A stretch of 11,935 bases of DNA, from the NCBI GenBank assembly GCA_021850555.1, contig JAJZLX010000306.1, positions 1 through 11,935 on the forward strand, given 5' to 3'. This document shows, one piece after another, positions 1-5,538 of this stretch; the first letter of the stretch is position 1, and each line of letters begins with the position of its first letter. Source of the stretch: Pseudomonadota bacterium. GTDB lineage: Bacteria > Pseudomonadota > Gammaproteobacteria > Steroidobacterales > Steroidobacteraceae. The notes under the pieces are model-generated. The model was given only the letters and a program-made list of their open reading frames with translations, was not told the DNA's origin and did no database searches. The translations under genes and the position numbers were made by a program.

Positions 1-95
1 GCCGTGCCGCCCTTGAGCGCGAAGGTGTCGTCGACGAGCACGAGCGGCGCGACCCGCGTCAGCAATCGAGCAGTTTGAAGATAGATCTCATTCAT
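1..95 (-). CDS. abiEii: AbiEii/AbiGii-family nucleotidyltransferase toxin, N-terminal fragment
   Basis: Only the first 31 codons are inside the window; the gene runs off the left edge. It starts at an ATG (93-95) that overlaps the abiEi stop codon as ATGA, the usual translational coupling of a TA operon. The visible protein begins MNEIYLQTARLLTRV and reaches FALKGGTA at residues 25-32, which matches the start of the nucleotidyltransferase core (F-x-L-K-G-G-T-A) of AbiEii toxins. Members of this family are GTP-binding nucleotidyltransferases that arrest growth and can act in phage abortive infection. The catalytic Asp residues lie outside the window, so intactness cannot be judged. Family assignment rests on the motif plus the upstream AbiEi partner. 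Confidence 0.85.
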   Translation of the reverse strand, partial: MNEIYLQTARLLTRVAPLVLVDDTFALKGGT

Positions 96-829
96 GGCTT
101 GAGCACAAGGAGACCGTCGCGGGAGCGACCGACCCACGGTCGATTACTGCCCTTGGGAAATTGAGACGGGTCGAGCTTGCCCGCCCACGGTAGGGAGAGC
201 TCGCGCCCGAGCTGCAAACAGAGGCGTACGGTCTTGACGCTGCCGCATCGCTTGAGGAGTTCGCTCAGGACGCCCGCACGAATGTTGTAGCTGCTCTCCA
301 CGAGCTCACGCGCTTCCTGCAGCGATTGGCGAACGCCGACCTCGCTCAGGAGCTCAAGGAGGGCGCGTTCTGGCGCGGAGACAAGAGGCGCGCCCTTGCG
401 GCCCTCGATGGGCCGAACGTGCAGGAGCGCGTCGGGACGCTCTTCGAACAGCCGTTTGCGGTGATACTCGGCCGGGAAGCGATTGGTGAACCACCCAGGG
501 AGGCGTCCGGCCTGCCAGCCGTATAGGTGAAGCACTGGCCGTTGCGCCACGTACTGGCGGATGCCATGCCAATCGAGCGCGGACTTGCCGCCCACATGCA
601 AGCCTTCGAACACACGCTGCAATAGTGCGAGGCTCGGGTGCAACGCGGGTGGGTCATTGGCGCGGCAATAAACGCCGCGTGCCATCCGCTCCAGCCAGCC
701 CGCCCGCACGTAGTGGACGGCCAAATCGGCCGATATGCCCAGGGCCGCAAGATCAGCGGGGGTCAGCGGCGTTCCGGGCGCAAAGTGGGTGTAGAGGCGC
801 TTTAGCTTATCTCTACTCATCGCAGCCAT
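92..829 (-). CDS. abiEi: AbiEi antitoxin / autorepressor of a type IV TA system
   Basis: A 245-residue protein with the two-part layout of AbiEi antitoxins. A winged helix-turn-helix lies at about residues 20-60 (TPADLAALGIS, then YVRAGWLERMARGVY), followed by a C-terminal domain containing GGKSALDWHG (80-89) and SAPERALLELL (151-161), both typical of the family. AbiEi neutralises AbiEii without stable binding in the described systems, and represses its own operon by binding inverted repeats in the promoter. It is followed immediately by abiEii with a 4-nt ATGA overlap. Two in-frame ATGs are possible starts: 829 and 820 (MSRDKLKR). Neither has a visible Shine-Dalgarno, and a good -10 box lies only 7 nt upstream of the first, so translation may be leaderless or nearly so. 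The length is slightly above the roughly 200 residues of many AbiEi proteins but complete. Confidence 0.9.
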   Translation of the reverse strand: MAAMSRDKLKRLYTHFAPGTPLTPADLAALGISADLAVHYVRAGWLERMARGVYCRANDPPALHPSLALLQRVFEGLHVGGKSALDWHGIRQYVAQRPVLHLYGWQAGRLPGWFTNRFPAEYHRKRLFEERPDALLHVRPIEGRKGAPLVSAPERALLELLSEVGVRQSLQEARELVESSYNIRAGVLSELLKRCGSVKTVRLCLQLGRELSLPWAGKLDPSQFPKGSNRPWVGRSRDGLLVLKP

Positions 830-837
830 ACTACGAT
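819..837. promoter_or_regulatory. Inverted repeat 2, proximal AbiEi operator
   Basis: ATCGCAG - 5 bp - CTACGAT, a one-mismatch copy of the core of the repeat at 883-901 (ATCGTAG - 5 bp - CTACGAT) with identical spacing. It touches the -10 box at 836-841 and covers the first abiEi start codon, so binding would block both polymerase and ribosome. The two sites are 64 bp apart. Confidence 0.55.
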
Positions 838-863
838 TATAGAAGTAATTCGAAAGCGCGCAA
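836..863 (-). promoter_or_regulatory. Predicted sigma70 promoter of the abiE operon
   Basis: On the minus strand a perfect -10 TATAAT (836-841) is preceded after 16 bp by TTGCGC (858-863) as a weaker -35. The expected transcription start falls at about 829-830, at the first ATG of abiEi, implying a leaderless or nearly leaderless mRNA. The region is AT-richer than its surroundings. Confidence 0.6.
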
Positions 864-878
864 GCTTTGATTTATTCG

Positions 879-905
879 GGTTATCGTAGCGAAACTACGA
901 TAACC
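879..905. promoter_or_regulatory. Inverted repeat 1, distal AbiEi operator
   Basis: A perfect inverted repeat with 11-bp arms (GGTTATCGTAG and CTACGATAACC) around a 5-bp spacer CGAAA. It lies just upstream of the predicted -35 of abiE. Described AbiEi regulators bind two inverted repeats upstream of their operon. The inner 7-bp arms recur with the same spacer length at 819-837. Confidence 0.7.
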
Positions 906-1276
906 ACACTTTTCAGAAGATAGCTCGGTGCTCGATGCCGTGCTTCCTCGCGCCGGCGCGTGGGCAATCGACTGATCGGCGACACATTGCGGCTGCCGTC
1001 TCTCTGCCTGGGTCCCGGCGCTGCCAGATTACGTGCGGACGAGGGCTCGCGCCGCGGGGAACGGGAGTGAGCCGCTTTGTTGCGGTGCGCGTTCGCTCGG
1101 TCCATTTCGTCCACGAAGAGAGCCGTTGGTCCGTGGGAGTTTTGTGGGAATCAGTGGTGCTCAGTAGTGCTTTGTCGTGACAAGTGCAACGAACGCCCCG
1201 CGGCGGGCTTATAGAAGTGTCAGTAGAAACAAAGCATTACGAATGGCCGATTTCGGGGTTTCGCTGCCCGCCCAAA
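906..1276. other. Gene-poor junction DNA between abiE and the att-like site
   Basis: No open frame here resembles a protein I know; the short ORFs on both strands lack domain signatures. A near-perfect 10-bp tandem repeat, TCAGTGGTGC then TCAGTAGTGC, sits at 1151-1170, about 110 bp upstream of the tRNA fragment. Short direct repeats next to an att site can be recombinase arm sites, but two copies are too little evidence. The stretch is best read as the outer flank or debris of an integrated element. Confidence 0.4.
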
Positions 1277-1319
1277 TTTGTAAACCGTTGGTCGGGGGTT
1301 CAAGTCCCTCAGCCGGCAC
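1277..1319 (+). other. tRNA-Thr(UGU) 3' portion, likely integrase attachment (att) site
   Basis: The sequence fits tRNA positions 32 to 74. It has an anticodon loop TTTGTAA (1277-1283, anticodon UGU), a 3' anticodon stem ACCGT, a 5-nt variable loop, a T arm GGGGG-TTCAAGT-CCCTC (1294-1310) that pairs apart from one G-U, acceptor strand AGCCGGC (1311-1317) and discriminator A1318. The 5' half is missing: the bases before 1277 do not pair with the anticodon stem, and no D arm or GCCGGCT is found upstream. Such a block from the anticodon loop to the 3' end is the classic core copied by tyrosine integrases that insert into tRNA genes, so this is probably the element-distal att copy. An integrase fragment follows at once. 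The intact tRNA would lie outside the window. Confidence 0.75.
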
Positions 1320-1320
1320 G

Positions 1321-1659
1321 TTGGATCGGGCGCCCGCGGTGCGGCTCTTGAAGGAGCCCACGCGGCGGATCCGCTTTCTCACCCACGACCAGCCGGCGGC
1401 GTTGCTCGAGGAGTTGCCGGCGCATCTCAGAGACATGGCGACGTTCACCCTGGCGACAGGGCTTCGTGCGGCCAACGAAACCGGGCTCACCTGGGAGCAG
1501 GGCGATCTCGATCGCAAGGTGGCGTGGGTTCATCCCGATCAGGCGAAGGCGCGCAAGGCCATCGCCGTGCCGCTCAATGCGGCAGCGATCGCGGTGATCG
1601 GACGACAAAGGGGAAAGCACGCCGAGCGCGTCTTCACCTACGAGGGCGCGCCGGTGCGG
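1321..1659 (+). pseudogene. Tyrosine recombinase (phage-type integrase) core fragment
   Basis: About 113 codons of the catalytic domain of a tyrosine integrase. They start within the segment before the domain (LDRAPAVRLLKEPTRRIRFLT) and run through FTLATGLRAAN, which carries the first catalytic Arg, then HPDQAKARKAIAVPL with the catalytic Lys region, to RVFTYEGAPVR. The N-terminal arm- and core-binding domains are absent because the reading frame joins directly to tRNA-derived sequence at about 1320. Everything after the strand pair is also absent: no H-x-x-R, no second His/Trp and no nucleophilic Tyr. Similarity stops near 1659 although the frame stays open to 1710. It cannot be active. It is a scar of an integrated element, and its contact with the att-like site fits that origin. 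Confidence 0.85.
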
Positions 1660-1692
1660 CATCACTGGGGGCGGCGAAGTCGATCCACCAGA

Positions 1693-1923
1693 TCACACCG
1701 CGCTTTCTAAGTGACATACATCCTCCTGTTCGGTTGTCACTTGCAGTGCTTGCCGCCTCAAAGGATACAACGAGCGCACAAAGTCTGCGAGATCCGCCTC
1801 GAGAAACACCCAGGATCGGCCGACCTTCGCGCCCGGAATCAGTCCACGCTTGGCTCGCGAGCGCACTTCCTCCGGGTGCATGCGCAGGAAGGCTGCAGCC
1901 CCATCGAGACCTAGAGATCTCAC
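1693..1923 (-). CDS. Small excisionase-like helix-turn-helix protein
   Basis: A 76-residue protein with a MerR/excisionase-type HTH over residues 5-52: GLDGAAAFLRMHPEEVRSRA (helix-turn-helix), GLIPGAKVGRSWVF (wing) and LEADLADFVRSLY (closing helix). Proteins of this shape act as recombination directionality factors or small regulators in mobile elements. The start is GTG (1921-1923), chosen because the first HTH helix follows within five residues; no good Shine-Dalgarno is seen. It runs opposite to the integrase remnant and its 3' end overlaps that remnant's open frame, so the two come from a broken arrangement or from different elements. The domain looks intact, but the tail beyond residue 53 has no known features. 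A perfect palindrome lies 10 nt upstream of the start. Confidence 0.75.
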   Translation of the reverse strand: MRSLGLDGAAAFLRMHPEEVRSRAKRGLIPGAKVGRSWVFLEADLADFVRSLYPLRRQALQVTTEQEDVCHLESAV

Positions 1924-1932
1924 GGTGTTTCG

Positions 1933-1950
1933 GACGTCGTGTGCGACGTC
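1933..1950. promoter_or_regulatory. Perfect palindrome upstream of the HTH gene
   Basis: GACGTCG - TGTG - CGACGTC, 7-bp arms with a 4-nt spacer, centred about 18 nt upstream of the HTH start. The place suits an operator for the small DNA-binding protein; it could also fold as an RNA hairpin in its leader. Confidence 0.4.
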
Positions 1951-2006
1951 AGATTCCTACGCCGGCAATGCGACGATCGAGGGACTGCCGACCGCGACAG
2001 ACATGG

Positions 2007-2408
2007 GTGCCCTCGAAACCGCGGCCGATCCCGGTGCTTGCGCTGGTGGGTGCAGTGGCGCGCGGAGAGCCGTTACCGCCGGTTCGGTTGCGGGAAAAGA
2101 CCACCGAGCGCGCGCGCCTTGCCCGGCGGGTGCGCGACGAGCGGGCCGACGTGCGCGAGTCCCTGCGGGCGCATCCGGAGCTCAAGTCGACATTCTTGAG
2201 CCTGCGGGCCGCCGAGGCCTTCGCCACCCAGCGCATCGCCGATCCCGCCGACTGCGCGCGCTTTCTCGAGCTCGTGCGCAATGCGATGACGGGCTCGGTC
2301 AGGAAGGGGGAGCCGCTGCCCTCGGTGCGGCTGCGCGAATCGCGCACGCGCTCCGAGGCCGCGCCGTCCGACGCGGTGACAGGCAAGCGTGAGGAGCCCA
2401 CCCGGTGA
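2007..2408 (+). pseudogene. C-terminal tail fragment of a mobile-element protein (relaxase/zeta-toxin-like tail)
   Basis: An Arg/Glu/Ala-rich helical segment with two copies of the signature G-E-P-L-P-x-V-R-L-R-E (GEPLPPVRLRE at nt 2068-2100; GEPLPSVRLRE near 2310-2342). Between them lies an about 70-residue unit containing LRAHPELKSTFLSLRAAEAFA and DPADCARFLELVRNAM. From memory, repeats of this kind (HPEL... AFA... FL... G-x-P-L/I-P) occur in the tails of large relaxase or zeta-toxin proteins of conjugative elements; I cannot confirm the exact family. No start with an SD is seen; an in-frame GTG at 2007 is only the nominal start, and no upstream domain is present, so the N-terminal part appears lost. 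Its TGA overlaps the next start as GTGA, so the 3' end is preserved in its original operon context. Confidence 0.45.
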
Positions 2409-2599
2409 GCGCGGTACCGGGTGATGCGCCGACCGCGCAGGACATCCTGGCTGACAAGGCCGCCTCGTCGTGGCTGAGAGCCGCGCAGCAAGCCGCGCTC
2501 GAGCGCGATCCGGTCGATGCGCTCAACGATGCGCTGGTGCTGGCGGCGGCGCTCGATGCGCACCTGCGGGTCGAGCTGGCGTTGGAGGAGCCCCCGTAG
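2405..2599 (+). CDS. Small conserved-looking mobile-element protein of unknown function
   Basis: A 64-residue acidic, Ala/Leu-rich protein starting at GTG (2405-2407) that overlaps the preceding TGA (GTGA), so it is probably translationally coupled to the fragment before it. It is predicted all-helical: ADKAASSWLRAAQQAALERDP, then DALNDALVLAAALDAHLRVEL. The motif R-D-P-V-D-A-L-N-D-A resembles short proteins that I recall beside relaxase/zeta-type genes in proteobacterial integrative elements. No catalytic motif, signal peptide or membrane segment is seen. Function unknown; it may be a partner or antidote of the neighbouring protein, but that is only inferred from the coupling. Confidence 0.6.
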   Translation: MSAVPGDAPTAQDILADKAASSWLRAAQQAALERDPVDALNDALVLAAALDAHLRVELALEEPP

Positions 2600-2605
2600 A
2601 CAGGC

Positions 2606-2626
2606 CGTCCCGTGTCCGACGGGACG
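2606..2626. terminator. Strong hairpin between convergent genes
   Basis: CGTCCCGT - GTCCG - ACGGGACG forms a perfect 8-bp GC-rich stem with a 5-nt loop, 6 nt after the stop of the 64-residue ORF and before the 3' end of the convergent vapC. There is no T-run on either strand, so it is at best a non-canonical terminator or an mRNA-stabilising hairpin. Confidence 0.45.
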
Positions 2627-2665
2627 ATCGAGAGGGGTCGTGTAAACTCGTGGGGTGAAGCGCCG

Positions 2666-3085
2666 CTACGTCCAAGGATTCAACAGCGCGCTCACAAAAG
2701 CCTCGAAGTCCGCCGTGTTGCGGGTTACCAGGGTGAGGCCGTGGACCTGCGCCGTCGCTGCAATGAGCGCATCCATCGCGTGAATGGGTCGCCCGCGCCG
2801 CTCGCACCGGGCGGCCAGCCGTCCCCATTCATCGCCGATGGCCCCATCCACGCCCACGATCCGCGCCTCGAACCGCAGCGGCAGATCCTGACGGAGCCAT
2901 TCATCGAGCCGCCGGCGTCGGGCGCCGGCAGGCAAGCGCTCGATGCCGTGACGGAGCTCGGCGAACGTGACGACGCTGAGGAAGACCTCATCCTCATCGA
3001 CCTCGGCGAGCCATTGAGCGACGCCTGGGTTGGGTCGCGGCTTGGTCCACTCGGAGACGACGTTCGTGTCGAGCAGAAAGCTCAC
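2666..3085 (-). CDS. vapC: VapC-type PIN-domain ribonuclease toxin
   Basis: A 139-residue PIN-domain protein of normal VapC length. The acidic metal-binding residues are in place: Asp6 in LLDTNVVSE, Glu43 in VTFAELRHG, Asp105 in HAMDALIAATA, and the final LVTRNTADF block (Asn123/Asp126). VapC toxins are Mg-dependent endoribonucleases that cut tRNA or rRNA and are held inactive by their antitoxin. The GTG start (3083-3085) overlaps the antitoxin TGA as GTGA, which fixes the start because Asp6 then takes its usual N-terminal position. It ends with TAG. All catalytic residues are present, so the toxin is probably functional; the exact RNA target cannot be told from the sequence. Confidence 0.93.
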   Translation of the reverse strand: MSFLLDTNVVSEWTKPRPNPGVAQWLAEVDEDEVFLSVVTFAELRHGIERLPAGARRRRLDEWLRQDLPLRFEARIVGVDGAIGDEWGRLAARCERRGRPIHAMDALIAATAQVHGLTLVTRNTADFEAFVSALLNPWT

Positions 3086-3336
3086 AAGCCTGTCGGGCGC
3101 AGCCGATCCTTAGAGCGGCGGACCTTCATCCCCGAGCCGCGAAGGGGCGAGGCCTTGAAGAAATCGGCGAGTGAGCCGCTGCGCCGGGTCCGGCGCTCCC
3201 ATTCCTCGGCATCGATGACGACCGCCGTGCGCCGGCCGTTGCGGGTGATGGTCTGGGGACCTTGCGTATGGGCGCTCTCGATGACCTCGCTCAGTTTCGC
3301 CTTGGCCTGAGCGACGGTCCAGGTGCCGCTGTCCAT
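3082..3336 (-). CDS. Phd/YefM-family antitoxin partner of VapC
   Basis: An 84-residue antitoxin. The N-terminal DNA-binding part has the Phd/YefM pattern: TWTVAQAKAKLSEVIESA (6-23), then GPQTITRNGRRTAVVIDAEEWE (26-47), the strand-turn-strand that dimerises and binds the operator. The basic C-terminal stretch (residues 54-84) would be the disordered segment that wraps the toxin. It precedes vapC in a two-gene operon with a 4-nt overlap. The ATG start is supported by AGGTGA 6 nt upstream (3343-3348), a predicted promoter and direct repeats typical of conditional autoregulation by the antitoxin/toxin complex. Confidence 0.92.
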   Translation of the reverse strand: MDSGTWTVAQAKAKLSEVIESAHTQGPQTITRNGRRTAVVIDAEEWERRTRRSGSLADFFKASPLRGSGMKVRRSKDRLRPTGL

Positions 3337-3349
3337 GGGGACTCACCTC

Positions 3350-3380
3350 TCACAATAGTCACTCTGGTCATTATAGTCAC
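3350..3380. repeat. 13-bp direct repeats over the antitoxin promoter (likely operators)
   Basis: Two copies of TCA-Y-W-ATAGTCAC at 3350-3362 and 3368-3380, matching at 11 of 13 positions and 18 bp apart. One covers the -10 box and the other the expected transcription start, so bound antitoxin would block initiation. Confidence 0.55.
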
Positions 3381-3397
3381 CCCCCGATCCGGTGCAA
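3370..3397 (-). promoter_or_regulatory. Predicted promoter of the Phd/VapC operon
   Basis: A perfect -10 TATAAT (3370-3375, minus strand) with TTGCAC as -35 (3392-3397) and a 16-bp spacer. The start of transcription would be near 3363, giving a leader of about 27 nt that contains the AGGTGA ribosome site. Confidence 0.65.
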
Positions 3398-3662
3398 TCA
3401 GCCGCCGGGCCGGCCTCGCGCCCACATCCGGAGCACGCCGGAAAGCAGCAAGGAACAAGGACGGGATTGCGTAGACCGCTCAGGCTGCTCCCGCCGTGCT
3501 CGCCGTCAAGTGGGGCCGCGACGGGCTTTCGCGGCATAAACGGCCGCCTCCCCGCGAGGACGCAGGTCCCCTCCATTTATTCCACGACCCGTCGCACCCC
3601 ACCTGACCGCTGCGCGCGCCGTGATCCCCGGGACGCGGGCAATCCCGCCCAAGAACGATCCC
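3398..3662. other. Intergenic stretch upstream of the DUF932 gene
   Basis: A GC-rich region between the divergent TA promoter and the DUF932 gene with no protein I recognise on either strand. It holds a short hairpin GCGGG-CAAT-CCCGC at 3635-3648, 15 nt before the ribosome site of the next gene. I could not assign a promoter for the DUF932 gene with confidence. Confidence 0.35.
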
Positions 3663-3674
3663 GAGGATTTCACC

Positions 3675-4499
3675 ATGAACGCTTCACCTGATCTTTCATT
3701 CGTGACGCACGACAATCTCTTCGGCCGCACGCTTTCGTTGGATGCTCTGCGGCAGCAGGTGCCTGCGGTATTCGCGCCGTCGGCGGACGATCACCGGAGT
3801 CTCCGGTACACGTTCATACCGACCGACAAGGTGCTGGACGGGCTCATGCAGGCCGGTTTCGTGCCCGTCGAGGCTCGTCAGACCCGGACTCGGTCGGCGA
3901 GCCCACTCCACGCGCGGCACGTCGTGCGGCTGCGTCGACGCCTCGAGACGGTGCAGCTCCGTGACTCGACGCCGGAGGTCGTCTTTCTGAACAGCCACGA
4001 TGGTACGAGCGCCTACCAGCTTCGGGTGGGACTGTTCCGAGTGGTCTGCACCAATGGCTTGATCGTCTCGCGGGGCGCATTTCCGACTTTCAGCGTGGCG
4101 CACCGTGGAAACGTCGTGGAGGACGTCGTGGCGCATGCGCTCGGCATCGCGGCTCAGTTCGACGTGCTGGCGGCTCAGGTCGAGAGGATGGAGCACCGGC
4201 GACTGCTCAAGGACGAGGAGATCCAGTTCGCCGAGCAGGCCCTGGCGCTGCGCTATGCGGTTCCAGCCCAGGCCGGGATGGAGGCCTCGCAGCTGCTGAC
4301 GTGCCGTCGGCCGGAGGACGCCGGGGATGATTTGTACAGCGTTCTGAACAAGGTCCAGGAGAATCTGCTCAGGGGCGGACTGCTGCGCCGCTCGGCGAAT
4401 GGTCGGCTGGTCCGCACGCGACGGATCACCTCCATCAGGGAGGACGTTCGCATCAACAGCGGTCTCTGGGATCTCGCGGCCGAAGTGCTTGCGGCATGA
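3675..4499 (+). CDS. DUF932-family protein (phage/plasmid-type)
   Basis: A complete 274-residue member of the DUF932 family. Landmarks are RYTFIPTDKVLDGLMQAGF (44-62), FLNSHDGTSAYQL (104-116), FRVVCTNGLIVSRG (121-134), FAEQALALRY (185-194) and NKVQENLLRGGL (225-236), in the usual order and spacing. The family is widespread on plasmids, phages and integrative elements and its biochemical role is not established. The start at ATG 3675 is preferred over an upstream in-frame ATG at 3621 because GAGGA lies 7 nt upstream (3663-3667) and the family's conserved N-terminal region begins just after it. The gene stands alone and ends at a strong intrinsic terminator, so it is probably expressed monocistronically. 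It looks intact. Confidence 0.9.
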   Translation: MNASPDLSFVTHDNLFGRTLSLDALRQQVPAVFAPSADDHRSLRYTFIPTDKVLDGLMQAGFVPVEARQTRTRSASPLHARHVVRLRRRLETVQLRDSTPEVVFLNSHDGTSAYQLRVGLFRVVCTNGLIVSRGAFPTFSVAHRGNVVEDVVAHALGIAAQFDVLAAQVERMEHRRLLKDEEIQFAEQALALRYAVPAQAGMEASQLLTCRRPEDAGDDLYSVLNKVQENLLRGGLLRRSANGRLVRTRRITSIREDVRINSGLWDLAAEVLAA

Positions 4500-4506
4500 G
4501 TGAAGT

Positions 4507-4546
4507 GGGAGAGGGCGTCGGATTCGACGCTCTCTCCCCTCTTTTT
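4507..4546 (+). terminator. Rho-independent terminator of the DUF932 gene
   Basis: A 14-bp stem (4507-4520 with 4525-4538, all paired with one G-U) around a GATT loop, followed by CCTC and TTTTT at 4542-4546. It begins 7 nt after the DUF932 stop codon. Confidence 0.9.
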
Positions 4547-4584
4547 GGTAACCGTCTCGCTGCGGCGCGTGACAGGGAATTCAG

Positions 4585-5463
4585 CTATTCGCTTGCCATG
4601 CCGAAAGCCGAAGGTGCGCGAGCACCGATCAGCCAGCAGGCAGCGGTAAAGCGAACTTCGGCTCCGTGCACGTACGGGTCGAAGGCCGCACGGATCGTCC
4701 GGACGGCCTGAGCGCGAGTCCGCTCGTCGGCCTCCTCGAGGGCTCGGCCGAGGGGGCGCCCGAGGTGGGTCAGAAAGGGCATCAGATCCTGCTCGGGCAA
4801 GGTACAAGGTAGATCTACTGGGCGGATATCGACAGTGCTCCAGCGACTCTCCTGCAGAATCCGCTCGATCCGGCTCCGGTCAGCGAATGCAAATTGACCA
4901 GGCGCTTCCGGACGCCGGGCAGGGAGGTTCGGCAGAAGCGGCGCCGCCACGCGCTCGGCGGTCGTCATGAATGGATTCTCGGCGGGGCTTCGCCAGGCGA
5001 CGCACAGCAGTTCAGCGCCCTCTCTGGCCGCGGCACGCAGGTTCGCAAAGGCCTGGGCAGGGTCCGCAAAGAACATGACGCCGAAACGCGAGATGATCTT
5101 ATCGAAGCTCGCGGACTCGAACGCATGCACCTGGGCGTCAGCCTGGATGAAGCTGACCGGCGTTCCCTCGCGCTCGGCCCGGGCCCGGGCGGCGGCGATC
5201 ATCGGCGCGGAAATGTCGATGCCGGTAGAGCGGCCGCCCGGTCCGAGCCGCTGCGCCACTGCCACTGTGGTGCCACCGGTGCCGCAGCCGACGTCGAGGA
5301 CCCGGCCAGGGATCGAATCGCCCCCAGAGAGTCCCTCGACGAGGAGGTCCTCGAAGGGCTTGAGCATCTGATCGAGGGCCGCCTGCGCATCGACCCAGGC
5401 GCGTCCGGCCGGGCCATTCCACAGCGTCGCCTGATCGTCATCGGCCTGGTGCGCGGAACCCAT
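4585..5463 (-). CDS. Class I SAM-dependent methyltransferase, MerR-controlled
   Basis: A 292-residue class I methyltransferase. Motif I is VLDVGCGTG (55-63), the acidic ribose-binding residue is Asp83 in GIDIS, motif III-like QADAQ is at 107-111 and the post-core SFDKIISRFGVMFFADP at 119-135. The N-terminal WNGPAGRAWVDAQ (15-27) is typical of a subgroup of small-molecule methyltransferases related to UbiE-like enzymes; the substrate is unknown. ATG 5461-5463 has AGGGGA shortly upstream. It lies divergent to a MerR regulator, and its promoter has the 19-bp spacer that MerR-type activators need, with a palindrome inside it. This indicates inducible expression, possibly for modifying or detoxifying the inducer, which is inference. 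No truncation or missing motif is seen. Confidence 0.88.
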   Translation of the reverse strand: MGSAHQADDDQATLWNGPAGRAWVDAQAALDQMLKPFEDLLVEGLSGGDSIPGRVLDVGCGTGGTTVAVAQRLGPGGRSTGIDISAPMIAAARARAEREGTPVSFIQADAQVHAFESASFDKIISRFGVMFFADPAQAFANLRAAAREGAELLCVAWRSPAENPFMTTAERVAAPLLPNLPARRPEAPGQFAFADRSRIERILQESRWSTVDIRPVDLPCTLPEQDLMPFLTHLGRPLGRALEEADERTRAQAVRTIRAAFDPYVHGAEVRFTAACWLIGARAPSAFGMASE

Positions 5464-5503
5464 GTTTATCCCCTGTCGCTTGCCTTGGAGCTTCGGTGCC
5501 GGC

Positions 5504-5534
5504 AGTGTGCCACTTCAAGCCGACTTGAAGTCAA
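5504..5534 (-). promoter_or_regulatory. MerR-type promoter with SoxR-box-like operator
   Basis: On the minus strand a -35 TTGACT (5529-5534) and a weak -10 CACACT (5504-5509) are 19 bp apart, the over-long spacing typical of promoters activated by MerR-family DNA distortion. The spacer region contains a perfect inverted repeat, ACTTCAAG - CCGA - CTTGAAGT (5512-5531), close in form to the SoxR box (C-T-C-A-A-G ... C-T-T-G-A-G). It also lies directly upstream of the regulator gene on the other strand, so it could serve both. Confidence 0.65.
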
Positions 5535-5538
5535 GAGG

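Noticed and set aside
1209..1517. A 102-codon minus-strand ORF containing AEGLEPPTNGLQ.
   Set aside because: This peptide string is the well-known false translation of the antisense of a tRNA 3' end; the rest of the ORF is the shadow of the integrase fragment.
1949..2563. A 204-codon Arg/Ser-rich ORF on the minus strand.
   Set aside because: Its composition is that of an antisense shadow of the plus-strand GEPLP-repeat ORF and the coupled small ORF, which have protein-like motifs.
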